The notes beneath the pieces were generated by a model. The model ran no database searches. It worked only from the letters and a program-made list of their open reading frames with translations, and was not told the DNA's origin. A stretch of DNA of 64,000 bases from assembly GCA_041659285.1 (NCBI GenBank), contig JBAZYO010000013.1, forward strand, positions 109,864-173,863. The letters are read 5' to 3'. Of this stretch, positions 1-6,727 are shown in pieces (position 1 is the first letter of the stretch; each line of letters begins with the position of its first letter). The translations under genes and the position numbers were made by a program. The stretch is from Vicinamibacterales bacterium. GTDB taxonomy: Bacteria > Acidobacteriota > Vicinamibacteria > Vicinamibacterales > UBA2999.

Positions 1-228
1 AGCGACGACCTGTCGTTCTCGGACCTCAAGGCGGCGTTGAGCGCGACCGACGGCAACCTCAGCGTGCACGCGCGCAAGCTCGAGGATGCCGGTTACGTGT
101 CGTGCAGCAAGGGCTTCGACGGCCGGACGCCGCGCACCAGCTACAAACTCACCGCCGCGGGGCGCCGCGCGCTCGAGAAGTACCTCGATCACATGGACGC
201 CATCATTCGGGCAACGCGGAAGACCTAG
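1..228 (+). CDS. Winged-helix transcriptional regulator, C-terminal part
   Basis: The reading frame is open from the first base, so the N-terminus lies outside the window. The 75 visible residues fit the recognition helix and wing of a winged-helix DNA-binding domain: a helix with SATDGNLSVHARKLEDAGYV, then a wing with GRTPRTSYKLTAAGRRAL and a C-terminal helix. This matches the HTH_34/MarR-like regulators ('transcriptional regulator' of about 100 residues) that are common in acidobacteria and often precede transporter genes. No effector domain is visible. Its target is unknown. The next gene follows after 38 bp on the same strand, so the two may be co-transcribed. Confidence 0.75.
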   Translation, partial: SDDLSFSDLKAALSATDGNLSVHARKLEDAGYVSCSKGFDGRTPRTSYKLTAAGRRALEKYLDHMDAIIRATRKT

Positions 229-266
229 CGGGTTTCCACCAGGTTTAGAGGCGGCGGAGGCTGGCC

Positions 267-803
267 ATGCGCTTTGTGATGCGAAGTTCTTTGTTGCTAT
301 CGGCGGTGGCGGTGAGTGGCTGCGCCATGTTCTGGGCAGTCCCGGCGACGCCGCTGCACGCGGCGGCCTGGCGCGGCGACGTCGCCGCCATCCGTCAGTT
401 GGTGAAGGACGGCGCCGACGTCGACGCCAGCGACGACCTGGGCGGCACGACGCTCTATTGGGCGGCGCGCGGCGGGCACCCGATCGGGCCGCACCAGTGC
501 CAGGGTGAGGCGGCCAACCGGCCCGAGGTGATTGCCACGCTGATCGCGCTGGGCGCCAACCCGAACACCCAGGACCGCCGGCCCAAGGGCTTCGGCCGCT
601 CGTCCGGCTGGACGCCGCTGTTGGTCGCACTCCACCACGAGCAGTTCAAGAGCGCCGCGGTGCTGCTGGAGATGGGCGCCGACCCAAACATCCGCAGCGA
701 TCAAGGCATGTCGGCCATGGACATGGCGACTGTCGAAGGCGCACCGCAGGCGCTGCTGGCGCTGATGGTCGCGAAAGGGTTCAAGGAGCGGACGAGACGG
801 TGA
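267..803 (+). CDS. Ankyrin-repeat lipoprotein
   Basis: This 178-residue protein begins with a short hydrophobic signal ending in the lipobox AVSGC (Cys19), so it is probably a lipoprotein. Two to three ankyrin repeats follow: 'TPLHAAAWRGDVAAIRQLVK' with 'GADVDASDDLGGTTLYWAAR', then 'PEVIATLIALGANPN' and 'TPLLVALHHEQFKSAAVLLE' with 'GADPNIRS'. Such repeats bind other proteins; no enzymatic motif is present. The ATG at 267 is preceded by a purine-rich stretch (ggcggagg) at a suitable distance. Its partner in the envelope cannot be told from the sequence. The repeat calls are firm; the lipoprotein call rests on the lipobox alone. Confidence 0.8.
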   Translation: MRFVMRSSLLLSAVAVSGCAMFWAVPATPLHAAAWRGDVAAIRQLVKDGADVDASDDLGGTTLYWAARGGHPIGPHQCQGEAANRPEVIATLIALGANPNTQDRRPKGFGRSSGWTPLLVALHHEQFKSAAVLLEMGADPNIRSDQGMSAMDMATVEGAPQALLALMVAKGFKERTRR

Positions 804-883
804 CCCCGCCCACCGCGGCGGTCCGGCCGGTTTGGCTTTGACCGATCGACCCGTCACGATAAACTGTTGATCCCCATTCGAAC

Positions 884-973
884 GGAGAGATGTCCGAGTG
901 GTTGAAGGAGCACGCTTGGAAAGCGTGTGTACGAGTAATCGTACCAAGGGTTCGAATCCCTTTCTCTCCGCCA
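884..973 (+). tRNA. tRNA-Ser (anticodon GGA)
   Basis: The acceptor arm GGAGAGA (884-890) pairs with TCTCTCC (963-969), followed by G73 and an encoded CCA (971-973). The anticodon stem CACGC/GCGTG encloses TTGGAAA with anticodon GGA at 918-920, which reads UCC and UCU codons. The long variable arm (GTACGA...TCGTAC) and the GGTTCGAATCC T arm are typical of class II tRNA-Ser. Confidence 0.97.
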
Positions 974-1032
974 GCCTTCGCTTTGAACTCAGGCGAAGGC
1001 TGCCCCGCCGTAGCCCAAAGGGCGAAGGCGGG
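973..1032 (+). repeat. Two hairpins directly behind tRNA-Ser
   Basis: AGCCTTCGC (973-981) pairs with GCGAAGGCT (993-1001). A second hairpin follows: CCCGCC-GTA-GCCC (1004-1016), loop AAA, GGGC-GAA-GGCGGG (1020-1032). Neither has a T-tract, so they may be a processing or termination structure or a REP-like dispersed repeat. The rest of the 332-bp gap at 804-1135 shows nothing apart from the tRNA. Confidence 0.5.
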
Positions 1033-1135
1033 CCCCCGCTGACAATTCAAGCTTCAGCTGGGCAAGCCAGGTGTAGCAATGTCGTCTCCATCGAGTTCGC
1101 CCCCACAGTGCGAATCCTGGCAATCCGCCATCGCA

Positions 1136-1444
1136 TCAGATCGCCTCGATGGCCAGCGCGCGCGCGTGCACTTCCTCCTGGCCAAAGCGATCTTCGAGGG
1201 CCCCACGGTACTGGGCCCACCAGTCCCGGTCGAAGACTCCGACCACCACCTCGACCATGACCACCATGTCGCGCTCGATGGCCTCGTCCGCGCGCTTCCA
1301 CAGGCCGGTGGCCGGGCTCCGCGAGTAGGCCGTCACCCCGCCGAAGCGCTCGGTGAGCTCGTTGCGCACGCGCGCAAATTGCGCGGCCTCCACCTCGGTG
1401 CCGTCGCGATGATGAGTCGGAAGCAGGATCTGGATAAGGTGCAT
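1136..1444 (-). CDS. Conserved hypothetical protein, 102 aa
   Basis: From ATG at 1444 the protein reads MHLIQILLP... with the motifs 'ELTERFGGVTAYSRSPATGLW' (first 20 residues meant) and 'WWAQYRGALEDRFGQEEV'. I recognise this pattern from a small uncharacterised family found widely in proteobacteria and acidobacteria (about 100 residues, start MHLIQ-LLPL, end ALAIE). The upstream open frame to 1555 has unrelated composition, so the internal ATG is preferred. It has no signal peptide or membrane segment and looks like a compact alpha/beta cytosolic protein, perhaps ferredoxin-like. Function unknown. It is divergent from the sensor kinase gene starting 82 bp away. Confidence 0.75.
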   Translation of the reverse strand: MHLIQILLPTHHRDGTEVEAAQFARVRNELTERFGGVTAYSRSPATGLWKRADEAIERDMVVMVEVVVGVFDRDWWAQYRGALEDRFGQEEVHARALAIEAI

Positions 1445-1526
1445 GGCGCCACTCCAATGCCGACTATCGCACGTTGCCCGCCAGCGGCGCACCCCCACAG
1501 CGGCCGGGGTAAGATGCCGATCGGCC

Positions 1527-3080
1527 ATGCCGTCCATCCCGAACAGCGCCGACATCCTGCTCGCCGTGATCGAGGCGACGCCGGACGCTATCTTCGTGAA
1601 GGACCTCGACGGACGCTACGTCATCGTCAACCAGGCAATGGCGCACTTCGCCGGCCGCGACGCCGCCGACATGATGGGCAAGAACGATCTCGAGTTGTAC
1701 CCGGAAGAAACCGCCCGGCGCTTCATGGCCGACGACCGGGTGGTGCTGGCCAGCGGCAAGGCGATGTCGTTCGAAGGCGTCGCCAGCGGCCGGTCCGGCA
1801 CGCAGGCCTATCTCGTGACCAAGGGCGTCTACCGCGACACGGCCGGCACCATCCTTGGCCTCTACGGCATCTCGCACGACATCACGGCGCTGCGCAAGGC
1901 GCAGGATTCCCTGGAGCAGACGCGCGCGGCGCTGTTCCGATCCCAGAAGATGGAAGCGGTCGGGCAGCTCACCGGCGGCATTGCCCACGACTTCAACAAC
2001 ATCCTCATGGTGATCCTCGGCAACCTGGAGCTGCTGAAGCTGCGGCTGCCCGAGGGTGACGACCACACCGTGGAGCTGATCGACGAAACGCTGCGCGCGA
2101 CGCGGCACGGACAGGACCTCACCGGCGACCTGCTCGCCTTCTCGCGGCGCCGCCAGTTGAATCCCCAGCCCGTCGGCATCAACGCGCTGATCGAGAGCAT
2201 CGTCCGCATGCTGGGGCGCACGCTCGGCACCACCATCCGGATCCAGACGGCGACCAGCCGCGATGCCGGCGTGGCGCTGGTGGACCCGGCCGCGCTCGAG
2301 GCGGCCCTCCTCAACATCGCGCTCAACGCCCGGGATGCGATGCCCGACGGCGGCACGCTCACCATCCGCACCTCGAAGGCCGACATCACGCAGGCGCCGC
2401 GCATGGACGACGACCTGCCGATCGGGCAGTACGCGATGATCGCCGTCCAGGACACTGGCACGGGCATGCCGCCGGAAGTGGCGGCGCGGGTCTTCGAACC
2501 GTTCTTCACGACCAAGACCGGGGGCCGCGGCAGCGGCCTCGGCCTCAGCATGGTCTACGGCTTCGCCAGGCAATCCGGCGGCACCGTCAACATCGCATCG
2601 GAACCGGGTCACGGGACCACGGTGATCATCTACCTGCCGCTGACCAGGAGCGAGCCGCGGGCCGCGGCGGCGCCGGCGCTGCCCATCGCGCCGCCCATCG
2701 TGGTGAAGACCATTCTCGTGGTGGAAGACGAAGCGGCGGTGCGCACCACCGTGCGGCGCCAGCTCGAGACCCTCGGACACAAGGTGATGGTGGCCGCCAG
2801 CGCCGGGGTGGCGCTGCCGCTGCTGAAAGGACCGGAACCGCCGGATGTGCTGGTGATCGACGTGGTGCTCGGCGCCGGCATGAGCGGGATTGAACTGGCC
2901 GAAGCGGCGCGCGCGGCGCGCCCGGGCCTTGCGGTGATCTTCATGTCGGGCTTCACCGCGGTGCCCGAGGCGCAGGAGCGGATCAAGGCGCTCGGTGCGC
3001 CGCTGCTCGCCAAGCCGTCAACGCTGTCGCAACTCGACCGCGCGTTGCAGGCGGTGTCTTCGGACTCCCGGTCCGCCTGA
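1527..3080 (+). CDS. PAS-domain hybrid sensor histidine kinase with receiver domain
   Basis: This 517-residue soluble kinase has a PAS domain at about residues 9-120 (ATPDAIFVKDLDGRYVIVN), and a dimerisation/phosphoacceptor helix with GQLTGGIAHDFNNIL (His154). The HATPase_c domain shows an N box (NIALNARDAMPDGG), a G1 box (DTGTGMPP) and FEPFFTTK...GSGLGLSMV. A C-terminal receiver domain follows (VVEDE at 399-402, phospho-Asp445, Lys496). There is no transmembrane segment, so it senses a cytosolic signal, possibly through the PAS pocket. The receiver could accept phosphate internally or act as a phosphate sink; no output regulator is adjacent. I chose ATG 1527 because the PAS domain begins immediately after it and the earlier in-frame stretch overlaps the divergent gene. 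Confidence 0.92.
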   Translation: MPSIPNSADILLAVIEATPDAIFVKDLDGRYVIVNQAMAHFAGRDAADMMGKNDLELYPEETARRFMADDRVVLASGKAMSFEGVASGRSGTQAYLVTKGVYRDTAGTILGLYGISHDITALRKAQDSLEQTRAALFRSQKMEAVGQLTGGIAHDFNNILMVILGNLELLKLRLPEGDDHTVELIDETLRATRHGQDLTGDLLAFSRRRQLNPQPVGINALIESIVRMLGRTLGTTIRIQTATSRDAGVALVDPAALEAALLNIALNARDAMPDGGTLTIRTSKADITQAPRMDDDLPIGQYAMIAVQDTGTGMPPEVAARVFEPFFTTKTGGRGSGLGLSMVYGFARQSGGTVNIASEPGHGTTVIIYLPLTRSEPRAAAAPALPIAPPIVVKTILVVEDEAAVRTTVRRQLETLGHKVMVAASAGVALPLLKGPEPPDVLVIDVVLGAGMSGIELAEAARAARPGLAVIFMSGFTAVPEAQERIKALGAPLLAKPSTLSQLDRALQAVSSDSRSA

Positions 3081-3088
3081 AGGCGGAC
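3071..3088. terminator. Hairpin at convergent gene ends
   Basis: GTCCGCC (3071-3077), loop TGAA, GGCGGAC (3082-3088) is a perfect 7-bp hairpin. It contains the kinase stop codon and sits 9 bp from the end of the convergent transpeptidase gene. There is no T-tract, so it is either a bidirectional terminator or a REP-like repeat. Confidence 0.45.
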
Positions 3089-3097
3089 GCCACATGC

Positions 3098-3817
3098 TCA
3101 GGCGCCGCAGCCGCCGAGGAACCGTGAGCTCTTGAGCCACTGCTGATCGGGATAGTAGGCAAACACGAGCCCGCCGCCCTTCACCCGATCGATCATTTCC
3201 CTGGCGATGTCGTTGCGAATCGCCGGGCATCCCCAGCTCCGCCCCAGCCGCCCGGTGGTCTTCACGAACTGCCGGCTCACGTACGGCGCGCCGTGCATGA
3301 CAATGGCGCGCTCGCGCGCGCGGTCGTTGATGCCCTCGTCCAGCCCATCCAACCGCAGCGAATAGCCGTTCTTGCCGACGTAGGTCGTATCGGTGACGAA
3401 CAAGCCCAGGCTGGTGCGGTGCGTTTCGGGCTGATTGGAGAACAGCGTCGCGGTCTGCCCGCCGCTGCCCTGTCCGTGAGCGACGAGTTCCTCGTAGAGC
3501 AGCGAGTGCGTGGCGAGGTCGATCACCCAGAGGCGTTCCTGGGTCGAAGGCCGCGAGTAGTCGATCACGGTCAGCGTCTTGGGGTTCGACACCTTGCCGG
3601 CGCGAACCGCGCAGGTCGCGGCGTTCAGGGCCAGGTCGAACACGGCGGGCTCGAGGGAGCCGAGCGAGGCACCCGCAAAGCTCTCGCGCGCAAAGGTCAC
3701 ATTCGCGTTCGTGGAGACGTCAAAGCCCGGCGCCGCGGCAGCCGCCATGGCACTCGAGACGAAAAGGACGACGGCAACGGTCGGAATGAAGCGGACAAGC
3801 GGCACACGTCTATTCAC
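3098..3817 (-). CDS. Murein L,D-transpeptidase catalytic domain protein (YkuD_2 family)
   Basis: This 239-residue exported protein starts at GTG 3817 and has a signal peptide (VVLFVSSAMAAAAA). The catalytic region contains VMHGAPYVS (His175) and GRSWGCPAI (Ser194, Cys197), the His...SxGC arrangement of YkuD-type L,D-transpeptidases. The whole length matches the PF13645 family, which has no separate peptidoglycan-binding domain. Family members act in the periplasm on peptidoglycan tetrapeptides, making 3-3 cross-links or attaching proteins. It lies 90 bp downstream of a YcbB-type transpeptidase on the same strand, so both probably serve the same cell-wall remodelling role. Which of the L,D-transpeptidase reactions it performs cannot be read from sequence. 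Confidence 0.88.
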   Translation of the reverse strand: MNRRVPLVRFIPTVAVVLFVSSAMAAAAAPGFDVSTNANVTFARESFAGASLGSLEPAVFDLALNAATCAVRAGKVSNPKTLTVIDYSRPSTQERLWVIDLATHSLLYEELVAHGQGSGGQTATLFSNQPETHRTSLGLFVTDTTYVGKNGYSLRLDGLDEGINDRARERAIVMHGAPYVSRQFVKTTGRLGRSWGCPAIRNDIAREMIDRVKGGGLVFAYYPDQQWLKSSRFLGGCGA

Positions 3818-3907
3818 GCTGACTCCACTGTTGGGCTGTCGTTTACGGGGGTTCAGACAGTCTACCAGCGATCGCGCGATTTCCCAGCTCGGGCGCTTGT
3901 GGCCGCC

Positions 3908-5515
3908 CTAGGGGCGGTCGTATCCGTAAATGTCGGGTTGGAAGTGGAGGCCGCCCTTGTCGTCGACCCAGGACGTGAAATAGACGATATGGACCGGTAC
4001 CTGTTCCTTGAGTTTCACGTGCTTTTCCGCGCCGGCGTTCATGGCCGCAAACATCGCCGGCTCGTCCCACTCGGGGAAGTCCTTCAACACGTACTTGGCC
4101 AGCTTTTCCGGTTCCTCGACGCGAACGCAGCCGTGACTGAAGGCACGGCCCGGCCGCTCGAACAGCGCGTCGGCCGGCGTGTCGTGAAGGTAGACGTTGT
4201 AGGAGTTGGGAAACAGAAACTTCACGTGGCCCAGGGCGTTGTTGGCGCCTGGCCGCTGCCGGAAGGCGAGGTTCCTCAGGGCGTCGGCATTGTCCCAATC
4301 CACGTCCGACGCCTTCAGCGTTTCGACCTTGTCACCCGACACCCGCAGCACTTCGATGTTCTGCTTCTCCAAGTACCGCGGATCGCGAGCCACCGCCGGC
4401 GCCGTCTCGCCTTCGGCGATCGAGTCGGGGATGTTCCAATACGGGCTGAACACGACCGTTTCCATTTCGTCGCTGAAAATCGGCGTGTTGTGCCCGGGCT
4501 TGCCAACCACCACGCGGATGTCCATCACGGTCTTGCCGTTCTCACGCGCGGCCATGGTGAAGTACGGAATGTTGACGATGAAGTGGCGGGCGCCCAGGTC
4601 GTTGGGCAGCCATCGCCACCGTTGAAGATTGATCGCGACCTGGCGGATGCGCGCCTCGATCGGCACGTTCAGCGCCGTCGTCGTGACCGCGTCCACCACG
4701 CCGGTGGCCTTCAGGCCGTGCAGTTCCTGGAACGACTTCACGGCCGCTTCAACATCCGTGTCGAACCGGTTCGATGGCGCTACCCCGTCGGCGGCCTTCA
4801 AGTGGCCGCTGGCCGCGAGCCGCTGGCGAAGCGCGACCACGGCGGGGCCGGACGAGCCCGGCTTCAACACCACCGCGGGCACGGCGGTCCATCCGCCCTT
4901 TTCTTTCTGCCCGTGGAGATCGTCGAGCGCCTTCTGCAGCGCCGCGTACTCGGGATGGGGCGGCCGCATCGACTCCACCCACTTCATCGGCTCGTCCACG
5001 GCCTGCGCAAACGTGGCGGCGTAGTCCGGGGCCACGCGCTGGTTCTTCCAACTGCCATCGGGCGTGTTCGGCTTGGATCGGCCCATCGCGACGTCACGCC
5101 CGAAGGCGAGCAGGCCGGCGGTGAGGCGCACATCGAACTCGGCGAGGCGCTTCAAGCGTTCGGGGGACTCCTTGTCGAGGGCCTCAACGGCCTGGCCCAT
5201 GGTGAGCAGCTCGGGGGTGGCGTAGTCCGCCGGGTCGAACCCGTGCTGGCGCGCGGTGTTCAGGACCTGCAGCGCCTCGGTGCCCTTGGCGGTCGGCCGC
5301 CGCTGGTCCACCCATGCCGGGGCCTCGGCTCTTTGTGTGTAGAACGTGTGTAGATCTGTCCAAACCTCTGCCGTGATGCCGGGCGCGGGATTTGCCGCGA
5401 GAATCTCGTGGAGGGCCGGTGTGACTTCGTGTGATTTCGCGGCCTTGGCGCAGCCAGCGGCGGTCACCACGCCAACGAAGACGAGGGACAGAACCAGGGC
5501 AAATGAGGTTCGCAC
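3908..5515 (-). CDS. YcbB/LdtD-type L,D-transpeptidase, lipoprotein-like
   Basis: This 535-residue protein from GTG 5515 starts with a signal peptide ending in TAAGC (Cys22), a lipobox that would anchor it in a membrane. An alpha-helical scaffold region (residues 35-205) precedes a peptidoglycan-binding domain 1 (LKPGSSGPAVVALRQRLAA and ...AAVKSFQELHGL, about 217-285). The YkuD catalytic domain covers about 305-480, with His444 in VYLHDTP and the SHGCVRV signature at 460-466 (Cys463 nucleophile). This architecture matches E. coli LdtD (YcbB), which makes 3-3 peptidoglycan cross-links in the periplasm. It is followed 90 bp later by the YkuD_2 gene and preceded 48 bp upstream by the PP2C phosphatase, all on the same strand, suggesting one transcript. 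Confidence 0.93.
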   Translation of the reverse strand: MRTSFALVLSLVFVGVVTAAGCAKAAKSHEVTPALHEILAANPAPGITAEVWTDLHTFYTQRAEAPAWVDQRRPTAKGTEALQVLNTARQHGFDPADYATPELLTMGQAVEALDKESPERLKRLAEFDVRLTAGLLAFGRDVAMGRSKPNTPDGSWKNQRVAPDYAATFAQAVDEPMKWVESMRPPHPEYAALQKALDDLHGQKEKGGWTAVPAVVLKPGSSGPAVVALRQRLAASGHLKAADGVAPSNRFDTDVEAAVKSFQELHGLKATGVVDAVTTTALNVPIEARIRQVAINLQRWRWLPNDLGARHFIVNIPYFTMAARENGKTVMDIRVVVGKPGHNTPIFSDEMETVVFSPYWNIPDSIAEGETAPAVARDPRYLEKQNIEVLRVSGDKVETLKASDVDWDNADALRNLAFRQRPGANNALGHVKFLFPNSYNVYLHDTPADALFERPGRAFSHGCVRVEEPEKLAKYVLKDFPEWDEPAMFAAMNAGAEKHVKLKEQVPVHIVYFTSWVDDKGGLHFQPDIYGYDRP

Positions 5516-5563
5516 GGTGCTCGTATGAGCAACGGCCGTGCCACCGCCGGCGCCAGCTCGTGG

Positions 5564-6307
5564 CTAGTCGAACACTTCGACGATCACGACCGTGATGTTG
5601 TCGGGGCCACCCTTCGCGTTGGCGGCCGCAATCAAGTGCGCACACGCGCCCTGCGGGTCGCCACGAAATCGCGCCAGGGTGTCGGCCAGTTCCGCGTCGG
5701 GAACCATCCGCGTGAGGCCGTCGCTGCACAGCAACAGGCAGTCGCCCGCCGACACGCGCACTTCGTCCAGCTCCACTTCGACGTCGAGCTCGCGGCCCAG
5801 CGCGCGTAACAGGACGTTCTGGTGGACCGACGTCAGGCTCTGCTCGCGGTCAATCAGGCCGGCGCGCACCTGCGCCTCCACCAGCGAGTGATCGCTCGTC
5901 ACCGGCTCGATCTGGCCGTCGTGCCAGAGGTAGGCGCGGCTGTCGCCGACGTGCGCAAGGCTCAGGATGTCGCCCTCGATCCAGGCGCTGACCACGGTCG
6001 TGCCCATGCCGGTGTGGACCTTGTCGGCCTCGGCGTGGTCGTAGATGGCGTCGTTCGCCGCGCACACCGCGTCGCCCAGACGCGCGGATCGCGGCAAACG
6101 GGCGCCGGCGGTCGTGACGCCAGGCGCTTCGTCGAAGAGGTCGCCGATCACCTTCACGGCGATCTGGCTGGCCACTTCTCCGGAGGCGGCGCCGCCCATG
6201 CCGTCGCACACCACGAACAGGCCTTGTTCGGGGCGCGCGAGGTAGGCGTCTTCGTTGATGGGACGGACGCGGCCCACGTCGGTCGCCGCCCCCACTTTCA
6301 ATTGCAT
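5564..6307 (-). CDS. PP2C-type serine/threonine phosphatase
   Basis: The 247-residue protein carries the full set of PPM motifs: DVGRVRPINEDAY, VVCDGMGGAASGE, GTTVVSAW, LAHVGDSRAYL, LLLCSDGLTRMV and GGPDNITVVIV, including the Asp residues that bind two Mn/Mg ions. It is a soluble cytosolic enzyme of the PrpC/Stp class that removes phosphate from Ser/Thr residues and counteracts Hanks-type kinases. The ATG at 6307 begins directly with MQLKVGAATDVG, the usual family start; the longer open frame upstream runs through the divergent EVE gene. Only 18 bp separate the two divergent start codons. The kinase at 52.5 kb is one possible partner, but this is a guess. Confidence 0.95.
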   Translation of the reverse strand: MQLKVGAATDVGRVRPINEDAYLARPEQGLFVVCDGMGGAASGEVASQIAVKVIGDLFDEAPGVTTAGARLPRSARLGDAVCAANDAIYDHAEADKVHTGMGTTVVSAWIEGDILSLAHVGDSRAYLWHDGQIEPVTSDHSLVEAQVRAGLIDREQSLTSVHQNVLLRALGRELDVEVELDEVRVSAGDCLLLCSDGLTRMVPDAELADTLARFRGDPQGACAHLIAAANAKGGPDNITVVIVEVFD

Positions 6308-6325
6308 CGGGGGTATTCTCTCCGC

Positions 6326-6727
6326 ATGAGATGGCTCGTCAAAGAAGAACCTGAAAACTACTCGTACGCGCGGTTTCAGGCCGACGGGAGCACCGTGTGG
6401 GCCGGCGTCAAGAACCCCGTGGCCCAGAGAAACCTGCAATCGATGAAGAAGGGCGAACCGGTGTTCTTCTACCACACCGGCAAGGAGAAGGCGGTCATCG
6501 GCACCGCCACCGTGGCGGTGGAGGCCTATCCGGACCCGAAGAACGCGAACCTGGTGGTGGTGGAACTGGCCGCCGGCAAGCCGCTCAAGCGGCCGGTGAC
6601 GCTGGCGGAGATCAAGGCCGACAAGCGCTTCGCCGACATGCCCCTGGTCCGGATTCCCCGGTTGTCGGTTCAGCCGGTGACCGACGAGCAATGGGACATG
6701 ATCGAGGCGATGAGCAAGTTCGCCTAG
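6326..6727 (+). CDS. EVE domain-containing protein
   Basis: The 133-residue protein starts at ATG 6326 with MRWLVKEEPENYSY and includes TVWAGVKNPVAQRNLQSMKK, GEPVFFYHTGKEKAVIG and VVELAAGKPLKRPVTLAEIK. This is the single-domain EVE family (PUA-like fold), related to eukaryotic THYN1. EVE domains bind modified bases such as 5-methylcytosine derivatives in DNA or RNA. Standalone EVE proteins occur in many bacteria, and their role is not settled. The gene is divergent from the PP2C gene, and its last 4 bp overlap the end of the convergent ABC-F gene. No restriction or methylation gene is adjacent. Confidence 0.93.
   Translation: MRWLVKEEPENYSYARFQADGSTVWAGVKNPVAQRNLQSMKKGEPVFFYHTGKEKAVIGTATVAVEAYPDPKNANLVVVELAAGKPLKRPVTLAEIKADKRFADMPLVRIPRLSVQPVTDEQWDMIEAMSKFA

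Noticed and set aside
3293..5353. Long plus-strand open frame over the two L,D-transpeptidases
   Set aside because: Shadow of two genes with intact catalytic motifs; its own product is low-complexity.
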